64,000 bases of DNA from Pollenia angustigena (GCA_930367215.1 OV884057.1:249514830-249578829); one strand, 5' to 3'; shown: positions 11,018-26,354, numbered from the stretch's first letter. Notes: a model not told the origin generated them from the letters alone. A program made the numbers and translations.

Positions 11018-14000
11018 GTAAGAATATTTTGCAGATGTTTTAAAAAATTTAAAAAAAAATTGTATATCAAGGTCGTTTAATAATGATTTATGCCCACATT
11101 ATTCTAATTATTTGCGTAGACATAACGTGTTTGATTTAACTAGTAAAGCGTTTTTTGGGTGTGTGTGAATTTAACTTTTATTATTTAAGTTTTTGGTTTT
11201 GTTTTATTTTATCTCAATATTTATTTTGTTAGTTTTTTGTTGTCTAACATGTTTTGGTTATTTTTTTCGTTATTAGGAATTTATTATTTTTGAGGGTTTT
11301 AATTTATTAGACATTCATAAGCACATATAAGTAAGTTTCGAAATTCTCTTTTAATTATTAATTTAAGTTTTTATTTATTAGAGAACAGCAAAAAAGACAT
11401 ACAAATATATATAAATTTCAAATAATTTCGTAAATTTATGGAATGCAAATTTAACGAAAAAACAGATTTTAAAGTAATTATCGACTTTTTAGAAACGTAA
11501 AAAAAATTTAAGTCCACTCAATTATTTACCTTATCGCATGGTAGAATAAGTACAAGGTATAGTAATAAGCAGGGAAACCAGAAATATGCAAATGCATGTT
11601 TTTCCTTGTGCGTCTAATGAAGGCAGAAACAATATATTTATCCGTTTTAGAGCTTTTTATGAATTTTGGCATCGATTTGTTAGTGCATATTTTTGCATAT
11701 TTTACCGTTTGCAGCATTTTTTGGCATATTTTAGTTAAAATAACCTTTTTGCAGCATTTTTTAGGTCATATTTTGCCTTTTTAATGCATATTTTGATACA
11801 TTTTAGATTTTTTTTAGATGCCAACAATAGCTTTCGCAGCAAATAAAAATTTTTTTTTTTCGAAAATCTGTTACTTCAATTTCGACATCTACATCTAATT
11901 TTTACTCTAAAATTGTAAGACAAAGCAGGTTGTCATTAAGGATAAATGTTATGCGATTTGTATCTAGACCAATCTTTTAGTATTCCGATCGACTCAGAAT
12001 CACTTTTTAAAGTGATCTAACGATGTCCATCCATCCGCCTGGCTGGTTGTCTGTCCATGTTAGTCTTTTGCGCAGAGTACAAGTTCCAATTTTGCAGATA
12101 ATTTGATCAAATATGGACGAAGTCTATGCAAATGGTGAGAACCGGTCTATAATTTCACATCCAAATTAGATTCTTTGTGTCCGCAAGCTATCTAATTACG
12201 ATGGTATTTAAATTAAATTCGTGCCAAAAATATTTTACTTCGAATTAAATTATTTTCGAATCGGTTCACATTTGCTCAAAGCTCCCATCCTTAACTAGCT
12301 TTAAATTCCTTTTAAATGTTAACATTTGTTAACAATTTAGCGACCGTAACAAAAACCCATATGGATGTTAATATCTAGATAATATTCGGCGCAAACATCT
12401 CTTATATGAGTTTTAACCTTTTTTAGGTTTATATTTAGATTTTGTTATTAAAGTGTTGAATATTGTGTCTTCAAATGAGCAATTTTTAGTTTTTAGGGTA
12501 TTTTTAACATTTTCAGGGCATATTTTCGAGCTTTTACTGTATATTTAATGCGCATAAAACGTGTTTTTAGAGCATATTTCTGGTTTCCCTGGTCATAAGA
12601 AATGATGTTCTCAATTTTAAAACTCATAAACTATCAAACAAATGAAAATAAGGAAACAAATTAAAACAAGCGTCGAAAATCAAATAAATTTATTTGACAT
12701 TACATGGGTAAATATTGACGACCCTATCTTATGCACCTACCTGGTACCATAGACTATTATACTATGACCTCTCGTATACGGAATAAGAGAGTATGTTTCG
12801 TTAATAAAAAACAAATTTTTTTAAATGTCAATTTATAATAACATTTTTGTAAATTGGGATCAGTGCTGCCACAACTAGTACAATTTTTACAACCAAAATT
12901 TTTGAAAATGTTACCAAATGTGAAAAAATATAACCAAATTTAAAATGCCTTTTATAAATTGAGAAAATCATTAAAATTTATTTTAAGTTGCATTGTAATA
13001 CAAAGGTTTGATATTTGCACTTTATAGTAAAATAATAATTATAACTTAAGAACACAAAATAAAAAATTTAATTCTTTTACAAATTAAAAAAATAGCGAGA
13101 AACTTAATTACCCCCCAATTCCACCAAGTTCCGTTAAAACTAACTATTACTTTAACTTCCAGTTAGTAATGTGTTTTGACACCTATAACTGATAGTAAAT
13201 TATAACTTGGGGGTAAACATTTTTATTTATTCGAGACTTTTCTTCGTAAAAAATATTTTTATTTTATAGGAGTTAAACCGGTAAAATTTCCATACAAAAT
13301 TCAGTATGTGTGCAATTCCACGCATAAGTCTACCATAAATGGAAAAAATTAATACCTGAGTTTGGTAGTTTAAATTCTTAAGTATGGTGGCAACATTATG
13401 TTACTTTTAAGTTTTTATAGTGGCAACAACCCAGTAAAAACTTCGCCTACAAAATAATGTGTTGAGTAATCTGAAAAACATAAAGGTACTACTTACAATT
13501 CTACTGAAGGAACCAATGAATTTTACAAGGGATGTCCCAAAATGAACGCATTTTAAAGTAAGTCTTTATTTGTTCACTGCATACATCCAGAAAAAAGTTG
13601 TTATAAATGTAGTTATAGAAGAAAGTTTCTAAAAAATGAGTTAAAGAAGCTATTCATTTTGAAAAAGTAAGCGAAGTTTTATTATTAAATTAAGCTTGAG
13701 GTCTCTTTTTTATAAAAAATATTAAATTTATTTAATCCAATATTTCGGCACTCCGTTGTGTGCCTTCTTCAGGGTTTTTTCTTGAATGTTTGACAAAAAT
13801 TAACAATTTTTAACACATTTAACAAAAAGTAATATAACAACTTTCAGTTAAATACAAAAAAGTTGAAAAAGCTGTTTTTTGTAATGAAAAAATAAATTTT
13901 TTAAGTTTTTGAAACATTTATATTTCTTAAGCCCTTAAGACACTACATTTTTAATGCATTGTTCATGTTTTGGTGAACAGTGCAAATATAAAGTAATAGA

Positions 14001-17000
14001 CAAATTTACCAAGTGCAAAGAGTTAAGCTGTTTTAAGATAAATGGCAAGCTGTCAAACATTTTACTAAATTTATCGATAAAAAATGAAGTTATGTCAAAA
14101 AAAAATGTAAAATTGTTCAACTTAAAATTGACATTTCAAGCTTGAAATATTTAAAGTGTTGCTGAATCAGCGGTTATGGGCAAATTCAGCGATTTACCGC
14201 TTTTTGTTTTTAGGTTTCTCATAAACAAAAAGTTGGCAACATTTAATAAAATTAACAGAACAGGGATGGCTAAGTTGTTTCAATTGTACTTTTTTGTTGA
14301 TACTTTTTAAACTAATGGCGTTTTCTTTTCTAAAAAAAAAAGTGTTGCATAAGTGTTATATGTGATTTGGCATTTGGCAACATTTTTAAAAGCTCCCCTA
14401 ATTTTGTAGAAGTTCTTCATATTTTTCGTTTACAAAAGAACACAAATTTCGGCATCAAACAATAAAGTACAATTAGCGCAAGGTAAATTCAATTACAGGT
14501 TACAGGCAAGACTACAACAATCCAAAGCCAACAGAAACAACAGACGTTTTTTGTATTATATTGTTAGCGTTTATGGTTCGAAACTTGCAACCACCTTGTT
14601 CTGAATTCGCCTTGATCTAGTGCTGCACTCATACCCCTTTATTTAAAATGAGTGTTGAACATGTAGCATATTTTTTAATTTTAAAGGGAACATCATCAGA
14701 AAAGAACGCTTTACACTTTTAAAATAGCACATGTTTTTCAGAAAAGAACATAAAAAAATGTAAGAGCCAGAATAAATGCAGAATTTTGCTCGGAAAAGAA
14801 AACGCCATAAGATTTATTATACCTTTTTGTGGTGTTTTTTTAAGAACATAAATAAAATTAATTTCAACTAAGAAAAAATCTTTTTGTATATTTAGGGTAA
14901 AAAAGTACAATTTTTAAAGGTTGTTGGTACAATTTTAAAAATTCTCAACGCCATCCCTGAAACAAAACCATAACAAGAGAAAAAAAACTAAAAAACTTTG
15001 ATAACATTTTTTATAGTTTGCTCTTTCTGGCATTTACTGTTTCTTTCTATCAATTCTATATCAATTAATGAATAAAAAATGTAGTGTCATAAGGGCTTTA
15101 TTTCTAAAAAGAGTTTGTTTTGAATTATTTTAGTTTCAAAGTTGGTTTCTAACTAGTACTGGGATACTACCGATATGTTCTACTTTCGATATTTATCGAT
15201 AGTTCAGATTTCACTATCGATATATCGATATTACTCTCGACTGAATGTTTGTACTTGTGCAGGAAAACTTTAATTGTTTTTTTTTATAAGGCTACAGTCC
15301 GTTGTTTTCATCACTTTATTGAATGTATGAGACGTATTTATATACGCACGTTATTTTACCCTGCCTTTACACATGCAAGTAATTACTTGCATGTAGTATA
15401 TACGTATTATCAACGAAAAAGTCGAAGAAAAAGCCGAAAGTCTTGCAAGTAGCTTGAGTGTTTACACAGTCAGTTGTAAGTTCATTTTTCGAATGTTCTC
15501 GAAGCGAAAACATCCTATAAAAAAACTTTGTTTTTCGGGTTAACAGCATTACCATGTTAAATATATTAACAATTTATAACAAAATAAATTTAATAATTCC
15601 TTCTTTATTTAATTTTTGGTTCATCTTGATGAAAAAATTATGTTTATTTTATAAAATATCTGACTCCAGTATTGCCGTAGTGCCGATTTCATAATATTAC
15701 TGAGAAAATATTTTGATTAACAATTTTTTTTTCAAAATGCTTGAAATTTATGATAAAATTACCATTGAGATGGGTTGTTGTATAGTTGTTCTCTTTTTTA
15801 CGTGTTATTTTTTATAAATACACAGAAAATCCGCTATAAACATAACTTTTATATTACTAAGTACTAGAAAATTTATACAAAAGCCATCCATGGTAACACT
15901 GTTTCTTCATTTGTCATTTTACTTGCTGTAAGTGTCAAAAATTTACTTGCAAGCAAATTCTCTTGCAAGTTGGGCTGCAAGTTCGAAAAATGCGATGGTG
16001 TTAGTAAAAATGTGTGAGTGTATTGAGTTTTTCGCACTTGCGCTTGCAAGTGTAAACCCTAGGTTAGATGGCAGTTTTTTAAAAATTGATAAGTACCTTT
16101 CTAAAGGAACCGAAGTAACAGGGACTATAAGATATTCCATTGCAACTTTAAAACAAATTTAAAATTCTAAACCCAAAAAGGTACTCAATCTAGCGGACTT
16201 ATCCTCTAATGGTCGTTCATTGTTTTGTCCTATGCTTGCAATTGCATTTGCATTTTTTTTTTTACAACATTACAAAAATATTTGACATTTCAGTCCCTAT
16301 ATAAACATGTACAAATTTCGACTTAAAGGCTAAGCACTGCTAAGCAATCCGTACCACTTGTTGTTTGTATTCATTGCTTTAATTCAGCGCGAATTAATAA
16401 TAGCATGTAAAAATTTGCGGCAAACAACTGTGTGTGTATAGCTGCTGTTTTTAATATTTTAAGACTGTCGATAATATCGATAGTCTGTTGATAGTTTCCC
16501 AGCAATATTTCTAACTTATTATTAGGGATTTCCTTTAGGTGGTGTTTATATTCAAAAATAGCATTTTAACGAGGTCATTAATTACATTTTGTATCTTTCA
16601 AATAATTTTAGAGTTCCTATTTTATGCGGTGTGATTTCAGTTCTAACGTTTCATGTAAAATTCCATAAATTTTAAAATTATATTGTTAAATCAATGTATT
16701 TTTGAAAAATCTTTAAAATTCCTATTTTTATTTTTAAATATGTATTTAAATACATATATCTACTTCTGGAAATAACCTAAATTTAGAACATCTAATTTAT
16801 ATTCAAGTTTTAAGAAACACTAAAACGACTTTTGTGTAATTTTTCAGTCATTTTCTCAAATTGATTCCGCATGATTTTATGCACTTTCTACTTTAAGTAC
16901 TACTAACCTTTAGTATTCTTAAAATTAAGAAAAGCTACGCTCATTTAAAAAAAATAATTGAATTCTCCATCGATTAAAACTTCACAAATGGCAATATTTT

Positions 17001-20000
17001 CCTTAGCAAATATCTTTTAAAATTATTTGGTTGCAGTTTTAAAAGGGATTTTTTGTTTTCGATAAAGTACAAAAACTTTCGTTCATTGGTACCAAATAAT
17101 GAAGAAATCATAGTACACAATACAAATTATTTGAGCTCGTAAAATTTTGTATCAAGAAAAACATATTCGTACGTATTATCATTTTAGAAAAAAAGTAACC
17201 AAAATGAAAAAAATATTCACATCTCCACATTGAAAAAAAATATAACCAATTTTGGTTAGAAATAACCAAAAACGGCAGCTCTGATTGGGATATTATTTAT
17301 ATACTCGTATATTTATTGAAAATTCATAGCACATATGTATCTAATATACAAAAGCCTTCTATAGCCAAATTATATTGTCGCTACATTAATTACAGCAAAT
17401 AATTAAACTAAGAAAAGTATAACAGTGACATATTTTTAAAACTTAATTAATACTTAAAAACAAATTAAAACATAAATTTGTATAAAGTAAAAAGCAAACT
17501 CTGATCATGATTCATGGAACTCTTAAGTTTTTCGACCCTGCTTATTTTTATACGTCATTTCTTGGGCAACCAAAAAAAAGCACTAAAAACATGAAAATAG
17601 GTGTTAAAACTAAAAAAAGCAATTTAAATTTATTGTTTTTTTTACTTTATTCATATAATACGTTGTTACAGTAAATTATAAATTGGTGCGATAAATTTTC
17701 GGAAAGAAAACTCTGTCTATTTGGAGTCAGCACATTCTTGTACATAGAAAAAGTTCTTTCTACGTATACAGTTGTTAAGGGAGCATATTTAAAATTGAGT
17801 ATGTATTTGCTCTAAAGTATATTTTATACTATTGGACTCACTATTCCGCTTGCCTCCCAAAATATCACCAACATCTTTTAGTACCGAAAATCCTTAATTT
17901 TTAAATAAAACTGATTGAAATTTGTTATCAGCTTTGGCACACCGGACATTTTTGTTTCCAATTCTGTTACAACTTAGAGTAAAAACCCCAAATTTTTGGT
18001 TTCGCAAATCACTTTCATTCCAATATATGTATACATACAGAGATTCTTAATAGCTAAAACTATAATAAAAAAGCAAAAAAAATAACTATATTTAAAAAGA
18101 AATAAGACGTTACAAACTATGATGGTAAAAGAATGTTACAAAAAGGGTATTATTGTATGAAGTGAATGTGTGACTGAGGAATTTGATTGTTAGAATACAG
18201 CTATGGAATTTTCGAGAGAAAAGAACTAAAACAAGCAAATAATAAAATACGTTGATAAAAAGGCTTAATACTAAAAACTTAAACACCGCTAAGACAGAGT
18301 TACATAAAAATCAAGTAAGAAAGTATAGTCGGTCAAGCCCGACCATATGATATCTTACACCACAGTATTCAAAAACATATTTTGGAAAGTGTATGGCTAT
18401 ATGAATAGGGATCTATCTATGTTTTAAATTTCGTTAAAATCGGTTTAAAGGTTTCTGATAGGCAGAAATTGCTCCCTATCTCCCCTCGTGGTCCTATTTT
18501 TTAAAAAATGCATACCTTATGTGTCCATATAAATATGGATATATCTAAATATGTTTTGAATTTCATTAAAATTGGTTTGATAGTGGGCACAAATACCCTA
18601 TTCCGGAAAGCAGCTTGTATGGGGGCTATATGAAACTATGGACCAATTCACCCTTGTGCCAATTGGAACCTATGTACAGAATTTCATTCAATTATTTTAA
18701 AAAATGCGAATTTGAGCACAAGGTTACATGGGCAGTCAGCCAGCCAGCCAGCCTGGCGGACATCGTTAGATCGACTTAGAAAGTTATTCTGAGTCGATCG
18801 GTTTACTTTAGGACCAATATTTTAAGGTGTTAGACACATTAGCACAAATGCATAATACCCTCTCCACTCTTGTGGTGTGGGTATAATAACATACAGAGAT
18901 AACATATTATATTGTGCAAGGGAAACACAAAATATTAACATAACGTTAACCGATTTCTTTTAACCAGAGTTGTAACAGCACAAAAAGGGTGGGTGGATTT
19001 TTTTAATATTTATAAAAAAAAATGCATATCAAAAAAAAGTTAAAAATTATCTTAAAATGGCAAAATAAGCACACAAAAAAGCCGATATTGCAATAAAAAC
19101 TAAAAAAGCCGATATTGCCAAAAAAAGCAAAAAATCCCTAACAAATATTGCTGATTTCTTTTGTTTTTTATATGATCGAAATTTGTTTTCAATCAAAAAC
19201 ATTCTATCTTGAAAACTAAAAAATAAGTTTTTGCTTTTTCTTTTTTTTTTTGGTTAGCCTAATCATTTATGATTTTATATCAAAAATACAATTTTTGGCA
19301 AACTTACTAAATTTCCTACGCCTACGAATATTATATTTTAGTGAAATATACTTTTTTGAAAAAAAAACAACAAAAAAATAAATTATGTCGAAAACATAAT
19401 ACCGTTATAACCAGGGCAAGTTTTATGAAAAAAAAATATGTTTTTGCATATGTTGGAAATTTTGACGTTTTTAATTAATTTCCTAATAAAAACATTGTTT
19501 GACGAAAACAGGGACCGTAACAGTAATAGGCAGGGCAAGTTTTTTATGCATATTATGCTTTGCATAAATTTGCAAATTACGAACGTTGGCAGCCGGTTTT
19601 AACAGCAGAATTGTTTTAAACAAAAACTAAATGAAATAACATCGGGTGCAGTTTTTAAAAACAGGCGGTTACTGAACTATTTTGTATGTTTTGTTTTTGA
19701 TAGTTATTTACCTATTTAAAGATGAAAAAAAAAACTAAAAAAGACTTTAATGCTAGAACGGTGAGAGATTACCCAAGAAAGTTTATCCGTCATAGAAAAC
19801 GTAACAGAAAAAGTTTAAAATATTAAGAAAGAAATATTTATTGATAAACTTAACAAAGTTTAAAATGAACTATAACATGCATAACTAGCAATTAACCCGC
19901 TACTTCGTTAGCGTCTGGACATATTTATATGCCAAAGTTTATTTTTCTAGGTTTAAACTGGTTTAAATTCTAGCATTTAACTCGCTACTTTATAATCGGG

Positions 20001-23000
20001 CCTTTTCTTTCATGAGCTTAATTATATGCCAAAGTATTTATATTTATCTTGGTTTTAGTAAAAAAAGTTCCAACATTTTTCATCTCATAGGTTGATATTC
20101 TCACAGGACTTTGCACCTATGAAAATTCAAAAAGTACCACTCGTAGAACATAAAAGCATATGAAAGAAAGTTAATTTCCCGTATTAACCTTTTTGATACT
20201 TTTTTCTCCCCATTCATCAAAAATTTCAATGTTGTACGTTTGTCATGGAATGAAGAAAATGCTTTGGTTTAAAAGATATATAGCGTTTACTCCCAAAAAG
20301 TTCCAGACACCTATCCTCTTATTTTTTTATTGAACAACAATAAGTGTTAATATTGGCGAGAGGCCCGCCTCCGGTCTAAAAGTCAGCTTTTTAGCTTCAG
20401 CAGTTTAGGATGTGCAATGATAAATCAGTCAGTAACTTTACAATTTTATATTATATATGTAGATAGATGAAGAAAAAAGTTGTGAAAAAAGTAAAAAAAA
20501 GGAACGATTTTAACACCTTGAACGTTTGAATTTCAAAAAAGGTCCAAATCGAATGTGATATAATTTTTATTTACCCTTTGACACTCCAAAAACGCCGTAC
20601 CTCAAAAAAGTACCAGACATCTGTCCGTTAATTTTTTTAATTAACAATAATAAGTATTAAAATTTTGTATCTCTTTTAGCTTAGGAGATATGAGGTTAGC
20701 AGGATCGATTTGGCGAGAGGCCAGCCTTTGGTCCAAAAGTCAACCTTTTAGCTTCTTACGTTTAGACTCTGCGATGAAAGATAAATAGATGGAGAAAAAA
20801 TCTTTTGAAAAAAGTAACAAACATAGGTACAATTTTTAACCCTTAAACGTTCGAGTTTCGAAAAGTACCAAATATGCATTTGTATTTTTTGGATAAGTTA
20901 CAAATTTTATATAATTTTTATTAAAACAGGCGAATTTCGTAAAAGTACCAGACAATTATTTACCTTTTTTTATTTAAATTAAAAAAGTACCAGTTTATAA
21001 AAAAGTACCAGTTAGAGAACGAAAAAGTACCAAAAAATCCCTCTCCGTTTACTCCCTAATAGGGCCGAATTTCAAAATAGTACCAGACACCTGTCCGCTT
21101 ATTTTTCTAAAGAAAAACGATAAGCATTACATTTTTTTTTTTTTTTGTATCTCTTTTAGTTTTGGAGATATAAGGTTACCGCATTTTCCCGTTTTTACCC
21201 TTTTTTATCCCCTAAACATTCGAATTTCCAAAAATCCCGTGGATCGATTTAGGGAGTGACCAATCTCTAGTCCAAATTTCACGTGTTAAGCTTCAGGCGT
21301 TTAGGCTGTGCGATGATGAATCAGTGAGTCAGTCAGTCAGTAACGTTACAATTTTTTATATATACACAGAAAGAAAAACACTCCGGATAAATTAATCTTT
21401 TTATACTTACTTCAATCACGAATCGTACTTAAAAATTCAAGTACGATTAACACTAAAACGTACTTAAATCAATCCTAAATGGGATTACTTTAAAAAATCA
21501 ATCCCGATATTTATTGAAATAAGTATAAAATGCTTAAATCAAGTACAAAAACGATTAAACTTTTCGTTGATAGTGCCACTCTGAGAGTAAAATTACAAAA
21601 TGAGGGTTTTATCTCATAAAACTTATTAGTCTCATCTCTCAGCATTGCATTTTTTTATGCGTGCTTACGTGTGTGTTTTTTAAAATTTGTTGTACAATTA
21701 TTTTGTTTGTATTAGAATAACCGGTTAACCGGTTTAAATTCGAATACATAAAAATACAAAATCAATTTTTCTTATAAAAAGTTAATTAGAATAAAAACAA
21801 AACAATTCACGATGGTAACCTACCTACTTAGATATGACTTAAGGTATTTTCAGACCTAACAAATATTTGACGACAGAATTCAAAGAAGCGTGACCAGTAA
21901 ATTGATCAAACTTTAGCTTTATTTTTTATAATTTCTATTTAATTACTAAACATTATTCTTAAGATCATAATTGTATAATGTAAATTAGAAACCGTTAAAT
22001 GATATTTTATCTAGCCAAACGTTTTGCAAAAGCAAACAATTATTTAAGAAAACTAGTGGTCGTGTAGGACGTCAAATATTTAATAGGTGTGAACATAGCT
22101 GTAGAAGTTTTGAAAAACTTTGGTTTTAAAAATTATAGGAATTTAATAAATTTATTATTTGAGATACTCCCCCAAATTTATTTTAAATAAGTTTTAATTT
22201 GTTGGTGGCTATATCTATATGAATCAGTAGACTTAAAACATATTTTTGAAAAGTTGCAAACAAAACCTCTATCCAGGATTATATATTTCAAATTATTTTG
22301 TTTCAGCATTATAGAAACAAATAGTGATATGAAAATGCTTTTTGTACGAAATATCTGTCAATTCGTCGATCACAATTTAAACCCTTTCATGACATTGTTT
22401 GATTCCTTCAATTTTGTTTTAAATTCTTGATGTTTTAATAAAAAAAACTGAAGAATTTTCCCATATCGTTGACTCCGCCGATATGTTGTAGTTTTAAGCT
22501 TGAAGATATGCTAGAACTATTTAACAGCCGTACCTAAACAAGAGCGGATGGCGGAACCTAAACAAAAGCATCAACGTTGTGCCACAAACAGAAGTGTTTA
22601 CTTTATTGTTTAATAAAACCCACATAATAGAAATAAAAAGAAGAGAAAAACCCGCTAGATTGTCGAAAAAATAGCTAAATTGACATTAATCGGATTTTCC
22701 AATTGTAAAGCTTTAACGCCGCGCTATTTAGGGATGCTTCATACAAATTGTATGGGCATGACAATTTTTAACAGCTAGAAGACGCTTTCCGATCTTTTTT
22801 AGGTATGGCTGTAATAGTTTTCATTCATTATTGGCAGCATATTTTAGTAAAGTATTATTTGCAGTCTCTTAAAAACTTCTTAGAACAGAATCAAGATTTA
22901 CTTGGCGTATATTTATGTCAAGCATGTGGACTAATTAAAGGTGATTAATAAGTCGTGACGTTGAAGAAGCTTTGCAACTTATCATTTTATGTTCCTTTTA

Positions 23001-26000
23001 GCACCATTGTCTTTTAAATCAGTTCGAATATTAAGAATACTGTCAAATTGCTAATTACCAGGGAAACCAGAAATATGCTCTAAAAAACACGTTTTAGGCG
23101 CATTAAATATGCAGTAAAAACTCGAAAATATGCCCTGAAAATGTTAAAAATATACCCTAAGAATTAAAAATTGCTCATTTGAAGACACGATATTCAACAA
23201 TTTAATAAAAAATCTAAATATAAACCTAACAAAGGTTAAAACTCATATAAGAGATGTTTGCGCCGAATATTATCTAGATATAAACATCCATATGGGTTTT
23301 TGTCTTAAAAGGAATTTAAAGCTAGTTAAGGATGGGAGCTTTGAGCAAATGTGAACCGATTCGAAATAAATTTAATTCGAAGTAAAATATTTTTGGCACG
23401 AATTTAATTTAAATTCCATCGTAATTAGATAGCTTGCGGACACAAAGAGTCTAATTTGGATGTGAAATTATAGACCGGTTCTCAACATTTGCATAGACTT
23501 CGTCCATATTTGATCAAATTATCTGCAAAATTGGAACTTGTACTCTGCGCAAAAGACTAACATGGACAGACAACCAGCCAGGCGGATGGATGGACATCGT
23601 TAGATCACTTTAAAAAGTGATTCTGAGTCGATCGGAATACTAAAAGATTGGTCTAGATACAAATCGCATAACATTTATCCTTAATGACAAACTGCTTTGT
23701 CTTACAATTTTAGAGTAAAAAGTACATGTAGATGTCGAAATTGAAGTAACAGATTTTCGAAAAAAAAAATTTTTATTTACTGCGAAAGCTATTGTAGGCA
23801 TCTAAAAAAATCTAATATGTATCAAAATATGCATTACAAAGGCAAAATATGCGCTATTAACCTAAAAAATAATGCAAAAAGGCTCTTTTAACTAAAATAT
23901 GCCAAAAAAAATGCTGCAAACGGTAAAATATGCAAAAATATGCACTAACAAATCGATGCCAAAATTCATAAAAAGCTCTAAAACGGATAAATATATTGTT
24001 TCTGCCTTCATTAGACGCACAAGGAAAAACATGCAATTGCATATTTCTGGTTTCCCTGCTAATTACTTTTAAGCTGAACATTTTTTTTTTTTGTAGTATT
24101 TTGAATTGTTTTTGGTTTTTGTTACAAGAACACACGCTTATATAAGCGATTTTCATTTACATTGCTCATAATGTTTTTATTTAATATTTTTTTTTAAATA
24201 TTCGACTTGGCCAAAACTTAAATAACCGGTTAAAACCGCTCGAACACTATTCGATCGATCTCCCTAGTACCATCCATATAAAAACAATATACATTTTTGT
24301 ATATCTTGAGAACGGTAACAGCAAAAATTTTTAAATTTGAAACAAATACACATCTGTCAAGAAGTAGGCTTAATTGGAAAAGCGGAGAAGGATTATAGTA
24401 GAAGTATCTTAATTTGGAACAAATTGCTTTGGTATCAATACACGAGATCTGTTTTTGAAAAATGTACTTATTTTATTTAAATAGGTGTAGCAAAGCGCAC
24501 CGTGTTAAACAAGTTTAATTAATAAATTTCAAAGAAGTTATAGATGTAAGATTTAAATGGAATTTTGAAATAAAGTGGATATGTGATTGTGACCCTTTTG
24601 TATGAAAATCAGTGTCTTACATACATACATATGTAGGTATGTATGTCAATCAAAATAGATTTTTTAACACAGATATGTACATACATACATAATTAAAAAC
24701 TATCGTAACATTAAGTTTAATAATTCATATAAATATCTAAGCTACACTGTATCTAAATAAGCACAAATTTAAAATGTTTATTCAAACAACTACTAGATCA
24801 ATAATAATAAAAGCAATTATACATATTTATTTAAAAATATATTTATAGAAATTATTTTTTCTTATTCAATCATAAAAAAACCTAAAATTTCATGTTTTGT
24901 TTCATTTAACAATGAAAAAATCAATGTATCTGTAATTTGATTAAAAATGTGTAGCACAAGTCTGAGAAAAAACTATTAGGATAAATTGATTGGAATAATT
25001 GACAATTAGTAAACAAAAATAAAATTTGCATTCGCACAGAGTGAGGTCATCTTTTTAAGCAAACTTATAATTTTATAAAATAAATTTATATAGAAAGGCA
25101 GTGTTGCCAGAACTTGATGACCAAAAATGGATAAATTTATAGAAAAAAGGTTAAAAACTTGAAAATTTAACAGCAAAACAAAAAGAAATTATTTAACAAA
25201 TTTTAAAAAAAGATCAACTCGTTACAAAAAAAATCTACATAAGTAAACTATTTTAATATTTAAAAGATAAGATGGGCAAAAATGTGATGTCCTGGCGCCA
25301 ATTCTTCGTTACCAAAATTGGCTCAAAAAAGATTTTATTACAAAAGCTAAAAAACTTAGAAAAATTTAATTTTTACAATAAAATTTAAAATAAACAAGAG
25401 ATGATTTTCTTATGCCCAATTTTCAGGATAGTATTTAAATCTATATTACATTAATTTTCATATAAACTTAAATCGTATTTAAGTAAAGATAGAATTTTTG
25501 AGTTGTTATTTGAAAAGTCTTATTTGATTAAGATAAAAGTATGGTAGCACTACTAAATACAAAAAAATATCATAAAAAAGTTTATTTATTTGCAAGGTGG
25601 TCTCAAAAAACAGCTGAATGTTATTGCGTTGCCTGTTGTTGTTGTATTGTTGTCATATTGACGCCACCTTTCTAAGTTATTCCAATGGAAACTTAAGTTT
25701 AAATTAAATATACCGCATCGGTGAATTAAGTTACATTTAATTGTTTAGTCAAAAAAAAAAAAAAAAAAAATTTTGTATTTAAAACGATTTTAAACATAAA
25801 TGTGTTTTAATATCAATCCTAAAAATTGGGCATAAGAGTTACAAATACAATTACTTATTATATTTTAACTTCATAAAGCCCGTTGTAGTAAACAGACTAG
25901 AGAACTTGGCGGGAATCGAACCCGCAACCCTTGCACTGATAGATTACCTCACTACCAACCAGCTTACCGGTCCACTCTAGTAATTTCTTAAAACAATTTA

Positions 26001-26323
26001 ATATACACGAGTTCAATGTTTGCGTAGCAATTATCGATAAGATTTGTTCGTCATATTATTCATTTGCATATATGAATTTAGAAAAATTATACATTACATA
26101 ATTATCAGCAAGATTTATCACATTTTTTGGTGAAAATTTCTAAAAACTTGAAGAAAATTTTGTTAAATAAAAATGGCTAAATTAATTTTAAATTGGCAGC
26201 ACGGATAGGAACAGATATGCAAGCATTTAATTGTGGAATTTGTTTATTTCAAAAATATTTATAATATTTGTTTAAAAATTAAATTTAATGATTTGAACTT
26301 TTTAATTTATTACAATAACAAAC

Positions 26324-26354
<31 letters not shown>

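Larger units (their letters stand above)
12861..17283. mobile_element. 4.4-kb hAT element with nested insertions
   Basis: Ends are CAGTGCTGCC (12861) and the complement of CAGAGCTGCC (ending 17283). Both are flanked by a perfect 8-bp duplication, ATTGGGAT (12853-12860 and 17284-17291). Subterminal AACCAAAATTT boxes occur at both ends. No transposase was recognised in the parts I could read. Between 15154 and 16507 lies a younger hAT-like insertion. A short relative with the same internal blocks is at 51055-51310, which has the sequence 12880-13060 joined directly to that of 16700-16800 and so looks like a deletion derivative of the same family. Confidence 0.8.
25099..26214. mobile_element. 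Possible hAT-type element (weak)
   Basis: CAGTGTTGCCAGAACTTG at 25099 and the complement of CCGTGCTGCCAATTTAAA ending at 26214 could be a mutated pair of hAT ends. The flanks do not form a convincing duplication. It would contain the MITE at 25413 and the SINE piece at 25905. Confidence 0.3.

Noticed and set aside
25905..25985. Functional tRNA gene
   Set aside because: The B-box and T-arm are perfect, but the acceptor stem does not pair and the D-arm region is irregular, so a SINE head fits better.
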